Source: Flavobacterium psychrotrophum
GTDB lineage: Bacteria; Bacteroidota; Bacteroidia; Flavobacteriales; Flavobacteriaceae
DNA length: 64,000 bases
Assembly: GCF_003403075.1 (NCBI RefSeq)
Contig: NZ_CP031557.1
Coordinates: 4,216,001 to 4,280,000 of the forward strand
Direction of reading: 5' to 3'
Below are positions 53,089 to 60,964 of the stretch, piece after piece. Position 1 is the first letter of the stretch. The number at the start of each line of letters is the position of its first letter. The translations under genes were made by a program, and so were the position numbers. The notes under the pieces were generated by a model. It had not been told where the DNA came from. It made no database searches and was given only the letters and a program-made list of their open reading frames with translations.

Positions 53089-53470
53089 TTACGGGTGCTA
53101 TGGGTTTTACATTACTCCTCATGGTACAGCTGGCTGTAAATACAGCGCCGGGTTCTACAGCAAGTTTGCCGGTAATAACCTCGCCCTCTATTTTAGCCTT
53201 GCCTTTTATGCTCAGCAGCTCTTCTACCTCTATGCGGCCGCTGTATTTGCCTTCTATATCGGCAGTTTTGCATTTTACATCTCCGGTAACGCTGCCTGCG
53301 GGGCCTATAACAATTCTGCCCCCCGAGGTAAAGTTGCCTATAAGGTGTCCGTCGAGCCTAAAGTCGGCTTGCGAAATAATGTCGCCTTTTATGGTAGTAC
53401 CCTCTACAATACGGTTGGTCTTACCTAAAAGGTCGGTATATGATTTTGGTGATTTTTCGAACATTGCCAT
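53066..53470 (-). CDS. Bactofilin
   Basis: 134 residues. The central beta-helical DUF583 core (about 18-110) has regular short strands: RIVEGTTIKGDIISQADFR, HLIGNFTSGGRIVIGPAGS and VTGDVKCKTADIEG. The ends are unstructured, with a C-terminal KPIAPVNERQQAG tail. Polymerises into cytoskeletal filaments used in cell shape. Starts 2 nt after the sprE stop and overlaps the AtpZ-like gene. Confidence 0.92.
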   Translation of the reverse strand: MAMFEKSPKSYTDLLGKTNRIVEGTTIKGDIISQADFRLDGHLIGNFTSGGRIVIGPAGSVTGDVKCKTADIEGKYSGRIEVEELLSIKGKAKIEGEVITGKLAVEPGAVFTASCTMRSNVKPIAPVNERQQAG

Positions 53471-53472
53471 AC

Positions 53473-56193
53473 TTACTGAATTGCTAAATACTGAACGTAA
53501 TTCTTTTTAACCTGCACCACCTTGTAATCTTCGGTACTGATGATAACAGGAGTTTCGGTAACCTTGTATGCCTTATAATCTTTAAGGATGCTCACGCCGT
53601 CTACCGCCGCCAGTTTATTCATAAAGCCGTGTATAACCACCAGGTTTTCGTTTACGGTATAGATGTCTGTACTTACAGTAATGCTGTTGTTATTGCCGTC
53701 TTTAATAAACAGTTTTATTTTCTCAAGCAAAACCTTGGCTTTTGGGTCGTCTGCATTAAGCTTAAACATTATTTTATATGAGGTAGGCTTGGCGCCATAA
53801 GCCAACTTATCTAACGCAGGCACATTCTTTTTAAGTATGGCATCGGCCTCTTTACCTTCGCTCGCGTTAGGGTAGGTAAGTGCTACATAATTTAGCGCCG
53901 TTTTATATTCTTCAAGCCCTTCGAGCCTGCCGGTAACCTGAGCTTTAAGCAACTCAAATTTAGGGAGTATTTCTTCGCCGTTATAGGTATCTATCAAATC
54001 GCCTATTTCTGCATTTACCTCGCGCAGTTCGCCATTGTTATACCTGCTGTACAGGGCGGCATACACCGCGTCCGGGCTGCCTTTTGTTGCAGCATCAGAC
54101 CCCGGGTTCTTAATAATTTGGGCATAGCGGCTGTCTGGGTACTGGTTAAGTACCTGCTGTTTATACTTTTCTGCATTAGCGGTGTCGCCCAGTATTTGGT
54201 ATAATTTGTACAGGTTGTATTTAGACGGAAGCACCAGGCGCTCTTCGGGCTGGTTTTGCAATAGCTTCTCCAGCCTGTCTACCGCGCGGCGGTATTCTTT
54301 AAACTTTTCCTTATATATAACGCCCAGCTGGTAGTAAGCCGTATTACGGTCTTTAGCAAGGCTGTCGAGTACTTTTTGGTCAGATGGCAATTGTCCTATA
54401 TAAAACGTAGGGTTGTATTTAGGTTCCAGCTTAGCATCGGCTGTAGCGTCTTTTCCGCCAAGCGAGTCTTTTGCAGTTTCATCATTCTCATCAATGGCCG
54501 CAGCACCTCCTCTTATTTCAGAGAAAACCCTCCAGTTATCAGCCTGTGGCCTTTTGCCCCATTGTGCCTGAAATGTCATTTTGCCATAGGATACAGATGC
54601 CGGTGTGTAAAAGTAAAACACCCCGCCCGTTGTGGATCCGCCGCCGTTTGTCATTCCCGCACCTTTAGCATCTCTGCGGGGAGCAGCACCGTTTAGCATT
54701 TTGCTGCCTGATGGGGCGCCTGCAATATCTGCGGCACTTCCTAAGCTTGTTACACCGTTCATAGTGGGCGCATTTGGCGACGTAAGGCCTGCTGCTGCAC
54801 CCCCTGCCGGCCTGGCAGCTGCATTAGCAGCAATGTTAGCCTGCCTGCGCGCTTCATCTTCCGCTTTTTTGCGTTGTATTTCTTCGGTAACCTTTAGCCT
54901 TTTAATGTAGTCTTCATAGTAAGCCACCCTTGCATCTGCAGAAAGCGACACTACGTGCAAAATACTGTCGTTAGCTGTAGCTATGGCTTCATATTTAATA
55001 ACATCGGCCAGGTTGTCCCTTTTTTTCTTGATGGTTTTGTATTCGCGGGTACGGAAGTCCATATTAACCAGTGTACTGTCATAATACCTACCGGCCATAA
55101 CATATTTTGCTTCCCTAAAATTTATCTCAGCAATGTTGCGGTAGTTAGAGGCCGCCAGGTAGCCATCTGTAGCTTTTTTGCGTAACGACCTGTTGTAATA
55201 AGTAACTGCCTTGTCGTTTACATTTTGCCTGTCATAAAATATACCCACCTGGTGGTTTATGATGTCCAGGAAGGGGCGGTTTTCGCGATCATCCAGCAGG
55301 TCGCGGTATTTTTCCATAAAAGCCAGTGTGTCTCCTGTTTTATAGTCAAACTGCCCTGCCTGCATGGCGTGTGCCTGTATGGTATATATGCGTGGCGATT
55401 TGCGCTTCATTTCTATTACCTTTTGGTAAGCGGCAAAAGCGCTGTCTGGTTTTTTTGCCTTAGTATACAGTTGTCCTTTAATAAAATAGTAGCGGGCTTT
55501 TTTCTCGTTATCACGGCTGTGGTTTGCGGCATTATTAAGGGTAATTATGGCGCTGTCGCGTTTTTCTTCCTTAATATAAGCCTGGGCAAGCATGGCATTA
55601 GCATCGCTGTAAATCTGCTCGTCCATCTTACCTGTTTTCTCTTTAAGCAGTTTGGTAAGGTTTTTAATGGCTACACCATCATTATCCAGGCGAATGTTTG
55701 TTTTTTCGCGCCATACCTTTACCTCGTCTATCCTGCTGCTGGCAGGATACTTAAGCAGTACATAGTTAAATGCCTCCAGTGCCGGTACAAAACGGTTGTC
55801 ATAATAACGGGATTGCCCCAGTAAAAGGTGGGCTTCGTCCATTTGTGGGTTGCGTTCGCTGCCGCCTATGTACATAGAGTGTTTTTGAATGGCTTTTGTA
55901 GCTTTAGCTTCGGCACGTTCAAAGTTGGCATTACGCTTATCTGTAGGTTCCATTTCTTCTACCGGACGCTGCATGCGCTCTACCGAGAGTATATCCCAAT
56001 AGTTATCTGTATAACTGGTTTTAAGATCGGTAACGCCCGCAGTAAGCGCGTTGTTGCCGTTATATAACACGTTATACTCGGTAGTAACCGCATGAAAGTT
56101 ACGGTTTACAAAAGAGTCCTTCTTGGTAGAACAGGCTATGGTAATAGCTGCCGTACCAAAAAGTAAAATATATTTATACTTGCTGGTTTTCAA
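53473..56193 (-). CDS. sprE: SprE/PorW-type TPR lipoprotein of the type IX secretion system
   Basis: 906 residues. Lipobox AITIACS with Cys about 21, then many TPR-like helical repeats (for example AEYLGQSRYYDNRF-type units in residues 80-420). A Gly/Ala/Asn-rich low-complexity linker lies at about 460-525, and helical repeats plus a C-terminal domain follow. SprE is required for gliding and T9SS secretion in Flavobacterium. Upstream of, and probably co-transcribed with, bactofilin and the atp genes. The call rests on length, lipobox, FVNRNFHAVTTEYNVLYNGN and context. Confidence 0.88.
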   Translation of the reverse strand: MKTSKYKYILLFGTAAITIACSTKKDSFVNRNFHAVTTEYNVLYNGNNALTAGVTDLKTSYTDNYWDILSVERMQRPVEEMEPTDKRNANFERAEAKATKAIQKHSMYIGGSERNPQMDEAHLLLGQSRYYDNRFVPALEAFNYVLLKYPASSRIDEVKVWREKTNIRLDNDGVAIKNLTKLLKEKTGKMDEQIYSDANAMLAQAYIKEEKRDSAIITLNNAANHSRDNEKKARYYFIKGQLYTKAKKPDSAFAAYQKVIEMKRKSPRIYTIQAHAMQAGQFDYKTGDTLAFMEKYRDLLDDRENRPFLDIINHQVGIFYDRQNVNDKAVTYYNRSLRKKATDGYLAASNYRNIAEINFREAKYVMAGRYYDSTLVNMDFRTREYKTIKKKRDNLADVIKYEAIATANDSILHVVSLSADARVAYYEDYIKRLKVTEEIQRKKAEDEARRQANIAANAAARPAGGAAAGLTSPNAPTMNGVTSLGSAADIAGAPSGSKMLNGAAPRRDAKGAGMTNGGGSTTGGVFYFYTPASVSYGKMTFQAQWGKRPQADNWRVFSEIRGGAAAIDENDETAKDSLGGKDATADAKLEPKYNPTFYIGQLPSDQKVLDSLAKDRNTAYYQLGVIYKEKFKEYRRAVDRLEKLLQNQPEERLVLPSKYNLYKLYQILGDTANAEKYKQQVLNQYPDSRYAQIIKNPGSDAATKGSPDAVYAALYSRYNNGELREVNAEIGDLIDTYNGEEILPKFELLKAQVTGRLEGLEEYKTALNYVALTYPNASEGKEADAILKKNVPALDKLAYGAKPTSYKIMFKLNADDPKAKVLLEKIKLFIKDGNNNSITVSTDIYTVNENLVVIHGFMNKLAAVDGVSILKDYKAYKVTETPVIISTEDYKVVQVKKNYVQYLAIQ

Positions 56194-56393
56194 TGCAAAA
56201 GCTTTTTATCCTTAACTTTTAAATTCCCTTTTTAGTATAGGGAGGGGTAAAAATACGCTTCTTTTTTTTAATGCAATATATTTTAAGAAAAAACAATGCA
56301 CTATTAAGCCCACTGCAACACTGTATACGGCATCAATAAATGTTATCTTAACTGCCTTGCAATAATTATTTATTGTTTTTTAAATAATTATTA

Positions 56394-56421
56394 TTGTTTT
56401 TCGATAATTTATATATCTTTG
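56394..56421 (+). promoter_or_regulatory. Promoter of the DUF2975 operon
   Basis: TTG at 56394-56396, 17 bp, TATCTTTG at 56414-56421, 25 nt before the ATG at 56447. Confidence 0.6.
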
Positions 56422-56446
56422 CCTTAACCAAAACATACAACCCGTT

Positions 56447-56929
56447 ATGACAAAGATTAAAATACTCCGTTTTGCCCTTGGGCTTTTTATTGGTGCTAAT
56501 GTTATTTCTGCATTTATCATTAGTTACATCGCATTTTTTACCGACCTGTATTATAACCTTCCCAGGCGTTATGAAGATTCGCTACGCATTATTCAAAATT
56601 CCTTTTACTTAAACCAGGCCGCGTTACTACCTGCTCTGATATATATATACTGCGCCGTAAACGGATTTATTAGTATGGGATATTTTAATGATACCAGCGC
56701 TAAATATCTTAAACGCGGAGGTATGTTTTTAATAGCTTCAGCGCTTATAAAATCTTGTCTTTCGATATATAAAGTAGCGAATTCTGACGATGAAAATAAG
56801 TATGTTTTTTTAGAGCCTGCAGTATCCGGCATCTTAGTGATCCTTATCATTGGATTTGCCTTATTTATAATAGCCGATTTTTTACGCAAAGGCGAAGCCA
56901 TAGAACGCGAAAATAACCTTACCATATAA
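56447..56929 (+). CDS. DUF2975 membrane protein, copy 1
   Basis: 160 residues, four membrane helices. The C-terminus FLRKGEAIERENNLTI is the DUF2975 signature. Copy 1 is the most diverged of the four (more Lys/Asn, shorter loops). Such proteins are usually encoded beside a small Xre regulator; their function is unknown. First gene of the operon. Confidence 0.85.
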   Translation: MTKIKILRFALGLFIGANVISAFIISYIAFFTDLYYNLPRRYEDSLRIIQNSFYLNQAALLPALIYIYCAVNGFISMGYFNDTSAKYLKRGGMFLIASALIKSCLSIYKVANSDDENKYVFLEPAVSGILVILIIGFALFIIADFLRKGEAIERENNLTI

Positions 56930-56949
56930 TAACCTGAAATACTTTTTTA

Positions 56950-57438
56950 ATGAAACGATTACAATTACTCAAAATTCTGGTTACCATAGCCTTTGTACTA
57001 CTAATGGTTGGGCTTATTTTTGGTTTGCCGTTTATACTGATACTTGCCATAGCGCCAGATCAGGTTCCATTTACCTTTAGCGGAAGATGGAGCCCCGTTT
57101 TAATGCTGTCTTTCTTATATGTAGTATATGGCATTATTACCTATGGCGTATACCAGTTTAAAACTACGCTGGAACTGTTTCAAAAAAATGTATTTTTTGA
57201 TGACCGGGTTATCAAATCGCTAAACCATACCGGGCTGAGTTTTATAACAGCATCGCTCCTTAGCATTGTAGTGCCTTTTATATATACCATGCTTGTGCTT
57301 GGCGAGTTAGAGGTAACGGCAGGCTTTTCATCCGGTAGTCCGTTGTTTACGCTTGGTTTAGGATTATTCTTTATTGTACTGGCAGAAGTATTTGGCAATG
57401 CCAAAAGACTAAAAGAAGAAAACGACCTTACTGTATAA
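56950..57438 (+). CDS. DUF2975 membrane protein, copy 2
   Basis: 162 residues, four membrane helices. The motif TLELFQKNVFFDDRVIKSLNHTGL (about 72-95) and the end AKRLKEENDLTV match the family: a helix ending in F-x-x-x-x-V-F-x-x-x near mid-protein, then the x-EENDLT tail. 20 nt after copy 1. Confidence 0.85.
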   Translation: MKRLQLLKILVTIAFVLLMVGLIFGLPFILILAIAPDQVPFTFSGRWSPVLMLSFLYVVYGIITYGVYQFKTTLELFQKNVFFDDRVIKSLNHTGLSFITASLLSIVVPFIYTMLVLGELEVTAGFSSGSPLFTLGLGLFFIVLAEVFGNAKRLKEENDLTV

Positions 57439-57457
57439 AACCAACCAACTTTATATC

Positions 57458-57982
57458 ATGAAACATCATTTATATGTATTGCTCATTGCCCTGCGGGTAC
57501 TTGTTGTGGTAGTGGCCTTTGCCGCCATCGGAAAGTTTTTGTATGCTTACTCTTCTTTTACCGATGCAACAGAGGCAGACCGCCTTACCCGCAGCAGTTT
57601 TAGTGTAGCAGCACCGTTATCGCCTGCGCACTATGAATATGTACCGTATTACTTTATAGGCTATGGCCTGCTGCTATGCTACCTTACATATGCACTAGTT
57701 ATGCTTTACAGAAGTTTTAGCCGCCTGCACAGTGGCGAGGTATTTTATGATCAGCAGGCAACACAATTTAAGCGGGCAGGTGCGGGCATTATTATTTTTG
57801 CCAAATGTTTTTACCTGTTGCATTGTGCCTTTGGTGCCATATGCTTTAGGGATATTACCAGCTTTATAAGCCAGGTGCCATTTTTTCTGGGTTTGTACCT
57901 GGGCGGAAAAGTGATACTGGTACTGTATTACATGGCCGAAAAAGGTACTGTACTACGCGAAGAAAATGACCTTACCGTATAA
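57458..57982 (+). CDS. DUF2975 membrane protein, copy 3
   Basis: 174 residues. Middle motif SRLHSGEVFYDQQATQFKRAGAG (about 88-110) and tail KGTVLREENDLTV. About 20 nt after copy 2, preceded by the same aaccaacttt atatc leader sequence that precedes copy 4. Copies 3 and 4 are the closest pair. Confidence 0.85.
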   Translation: MKHHLYVLLIALRVLVVVVAFAAIGKFLYAYSSFTDATEADRLTRSSFSVAAPLSPAHYEYVPYYFIGYGLLLCYLTYALVMLYRSFSRLHSGEVFYDQQATQFKRAGAGIIIFAKCFYLLHCAFGAICFRDITSFISQVPFFLGLYLGGKVILVLYYMAEKGTVLREENDLTV

Positions 57983-58000
57983 ACCAACCAACTTTATATC

Positions 58001-58522
58001 ATGAAAAGAAACATTACCATTATTACCATAGCTCTTAAAGTGCTGCTTATAGCACTGGCACTATATATTGCAGTTTACGCACTGGCTATGCTGGCGCAGT
58101 TTATTGTTAACGGGTCTGATGTAAGCCGTGCCCTGCTAGACGACGTTTTTACACCACTTAAGCCTGCCGCACCGGGCGTAGAAGCGGCCTTTATGCTGCT
58201 TTACAGTGTGTTGCTGGTATTTTTGTTTACCCGCCTTAATAACTTTAGGCTTACCCTTAAGAGCCTTAAAACTGCCGAGGTTTTTGAAACCAACCAGGCA
58301 GAAAGCTTTCGTAAAACGGGTAGTGGCATTATTATTTTTGCTAAACTTAAGTATTTGCTTATCTGTGGCTTTGGGTCAATTGGCATGCTCGATATCCGCA
58401 CGTTTTTTAATCAGGCATTACCCTACCTTGCCCTTTATATTACAGGAAAATTTATACTGATACTTGCAGAGATGCTAAAGCGTGGAGAAATGCTGCGCGA
58501 AGAAACCGAACTAACAATATAA
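58001..58522 (+). CDS. DUF2975 membrane protein, copy 4
   Basis: 173 residues. Middle motif LKSLKTAEVFETNQAESFRKTGSG (about 86-109) and tail RGEMLREETELTI. The leader aaccaactttatatcatg is identical to that before copy 3, a trace of tandem duplication. Followed 3 nt later by the Xre regulator gene. Confidence 0.85.
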   Translation: MKRNITIITIALKVLLIALALYIAVYALAMLAQFIVNGSDVSRALLDDVFTPLKPAAPGVEAAFMLLYSVLLVFLFTRLNNFRLTLKSLKTAEVFETNQAESFRKTGSGIIIFAKLKYLLICGFGSIGMLDIRTFFNQALPYLALYITGKFILILAEMLKRGEMLREETELTI

Positions 58523-58525
58523 CCC

Positions 58526-58732
58526 ATGCCCATAATTATAAACCTGGATGTAATGCTCGCCAAACGAAAAATGCGTAGCAACGAACTGGCCGATAAGGTG
58601 GGCATTACCACGGCTAATCTTTCTATATTAAAAACAGGCAAGGCTAAAGCCATACGCTTTAGTACCCTTGAGGCCATTTGCCAGGTACTGGAATGCCAGC
58701 CGGGCGATATTATGGAGTTTATTGAGGAATAG
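58526..58732 (+). CDS. Small Xre/Cro-CI regulator of the DUF2975 operon
   Basis: 68 residues, a single helix-turn-helix: MLAKRKMRSNELADKVGITTANLSILKTG (about 9-37). It then has FSTLEAICQVLECQPGDIMEF, typical of YozG-type regulators found next to DUF2975 genes. Probably controls its own operon. Ends 9 nt before the convergent peptidase gene. Confidence 0.9.
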   Translation: MPIIINLDVMLAKRKMRSNELADKVGITTANLSILKTGKAKAIRFSTLEAICQVLECQPGDIMEFIEE

Positions 58733-58741
58733 TCCTGTCAT

Positions 58742-60817
58742 TTATTTTTTAGCAAGTTGCTCCAGTAAAAAACTATACATCTCTGCATCTAAAGCTATGC
58801 GCTCTTCGGTAGTATTACTGCCGTTATGCCCTGCATTATGTATGGTGCGCAGGTAAACGGGGTTAGTTTGTGCTTTGCGGTTTTGCAGGCGTGCAGCAAA
58901 TTTATAGCTATGCATAGGTGGCACACGATCGTCAAATTCTGATGTTACAATAAGTGCGGCAGGATAGTTTACGTCTTCTTTAATATGCTGGTACGGCGAG
59001 TAGCCATACACGTTTTTAAAACCAGCTTCGGTAGCGGGGTTGTCATACTCTGCCATATTGCGGGCACCGGTGCCAAAGTCTACCCTGCGGCACATATCCA
59101 GCACGCCCATTTTGCATACTACTGCCTTAAACAAATCTGGCCTGAATATCATGGCGTGCCCCACTACCAGCCCACCGTGCGATGCCCCCGTTATGCCCAG
59201 GTGCTGTGGCGCCGTGTATTTTTGTGCTATCAAAAATTCGGCAGCATCTATAAAATCGTTCAGGCAGTTTAGCTTGTTTATACCTTTTCCGGCCTGTGCC
59301 CATTTGCTGCCCTTTTCGCCGCCGCCCCTTATTTCTGCGTAGGCATAAACGCCACCCTGTTCTAAAAAGTAAACCAGCGCGTCGCTGTAATTGGGTTCGC
59401 TTACCATGCCAAAGCCACCGTAAGCTTCCAACAGGGTAGGGTTAGTACCGTCTAAGCGCAGCTTTTTTTTATGGATGATTGTTATGGGCACATCCTTGCC
59501 ATCGCGGCTCTTATAGGTTATAGTCTTTGTTTCAAAATGATCTGAAGGAAAAAGGGTAGGTTTTGGTTTGATGTAATCGTTATAAAAAGGTTCAAATTCG
59601 CCGGTCTTTAAACTCAGCGAAAAATTTTGTGGCGATGCCGTATACGATTGTAGCTTTAAATACAGCTTTTGTGTTTGTTTATCATAAAACATGGGCTGGG
59701 CATCTACGCCGGGCGCAATGTCTATTTTTTTAAGAAATGTGGCATTTGCATCATACACCATAAAGTGGTACTTGCCCAGTGTTTTATATTTACAAATAAG
59801 GTAGTCATCATAAAAATATGTACCATCAAGCAGCTGCCCATAAAACTGCGGAACTATAATTTTTTCGTCGGCACGGTTATCTAAAGGGCACGACCGCACA
59901 TCGCCCCACTCAAATTTACTGCTGCTGTAATACAATTTTCCATTACGGTATTTTATCAGCCTGAAGTCATCGTCTTCTCCTTCAAAAAGGCGTTTTACGG
60001 TAAAAGGTTCTGTGGCAAGGTCAGCATAGTAAATATTTCGTGTTCGCTCTGCGGCATTCCGTTCAAATATAAAAAGCTTGTCCTGTTCTACATAATAGGT
60101 AAGAAAACCTTTGTTCTTAGTAGTGTCAAATACCAGGGCATCGTCTTCCTGTTTGTTGCCCAGTGTATGGTAATATATTTGGTACGTGCTGTCCTGGGCA
60201 AACATATTTACATTGCTGTTTCGGGTATAGAAAATACCTTTTTTGCCGTTCCAGCTCAGGTCTGCAAATTTTACATTTTTAATTACATCATCAAGGGGCA
60301 AGCCTCTCAGCATGTCTTTAAACCTAATCGTCCTGCGGTCGCTGCCATCGCCGGATATGGTATAAGCCAGGTAGCGCGACGCTTCAGAAGGTTCATAATC
60401 TGCAATAACGGCTGTTTCGCTAACACCGCGCGACATATCTACCAGTAATTCGGCACGGCTGTTAAGGCTCTTAAAATAATATAGTGATGCGGCCAGCCCG
60501 CGTGGTTTCATCAGGGTATAAAAATAGTCGCCTTTTTTTCGGGGCATACTGTGTATGCGCGATTTACGGTATTCCTGTATGGTGTTTTCAATGTCATACT
60601 GCGTGCCTATGTCGCGTATCTTTTGGTCTGTATAATCATTTTGCTCGTCAACCCATTTTTTTACTCCTTTGCTGCGCATTTTTTCCATGGCAGAATATTC
60701 ATCGGTATAGGTAATGCCAAAGCTTGTATACATTTTCGGTGTTTTTTTGACGATGGGATAACTTTGCGCAAAGCAAAAAAATGGCAGTAGAAATAGTATT
60801 GGCAAAAATGGTTTCAT
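58742..60817 (-). CDS. Secreted prolyl oligopeptidase (S9A), copy 1
   Basis: 691 residues. Signal peptide (MKPFLPILFLLPFFCFAQ), a beta-propeller (about 25-400) and an alpha/beta-hydrolase domain. Catalytic triad: Ser about 545 in GITGASHGGLV, Asp in TSEFDDRVPP, His in HNAGHNG. Cleaves short peptides after proline, in the periplasm. Paralogous to the gene at 60965; the two have the same length and layout (about 150 nt apart), so a tandem duplication. Confidence 0.92.
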   Translation of the reverse strand: MKPFLPILFLLPFFCFAQSYPIVKKTPKMYTSFGITYTDEYSAMEKMRSKGVKKWVDEQNDYTDQKIRDIGTQYDIENTIQEYRKSRIHSMPRKKGDYFYTLMKPRGLAASLYYFKSLNSRAELLVDMSRGVSETAVIADYEPSEASRYLAYTISGDGSDRRTIRFKDMLRGLPLDDVIKNVKFADLSWNGKKGIFYTRNSNVNMFAQDSTYQIYYHTLGNKQEDDALVFDTTKNKGFLTYYVEQDKLFIFERNAAERTRNIYYADLATEPFTVKRLFEGEDDDFRLIKYRNGKLYYSSSKFEWGDVRSCPLDNRADEKIIVPQFYGQLLDGTYFYDDYLICKYKTLGKYHFMVYDANATFLKKIDIAPGVDAQPMFYDKQTQKLYLKLQSYTASPQNFSLSLKTGEFEPFYNDYIKPKPTLFPSDHFETKTITYKSRDGKDVPITIIHKKKLRLDGTNPTLLEAYGGFGMVSEPNYSDALVYFLEQGGVYAYAEIRGGGEKGSKWAQAGKGINKLNCLNDFIDAAEFLIAQKYTAPQHLGITGASHGGLVVGHAMIFRPDLFKAVVCKMGVLDMCRRVDFGTGARNMAEYDNPATEAGFKNVYGYSPYQHIKEDVNYPAALIVTSEFDDRVPPMHSYKFAARLQNRKAQTNPVYLRTIHNAGHNGSNTTEERIALDAEMYSFLLEQLAKK

Positions 60818-60900
60818 TGGTATTGATTGTAGGGTAAAAATACAGCTAAAAGTTTATAGGCAAAACCATCTGTCACATTATATTGCGGTTAAAAAGAAAA

Positions 60901-60944
60901 GCACGAATTACAGCAATTTTTATTGTGATTGCTATAATTCGTGC
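60901..60944 (-). terminator. Rho-independent terminator after peptidase copy 2
   Basis: Long stem from gcacgaatta and its complement taattcgtgc with an inner agcaat/attgct pair, followed on the minus strand by ttttctttttaacc. 20 nt after the stop at 60965. Confidence 0.88.
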
Positions 60945-60964
60945 CTCAAACTGGGTGAAGACTC

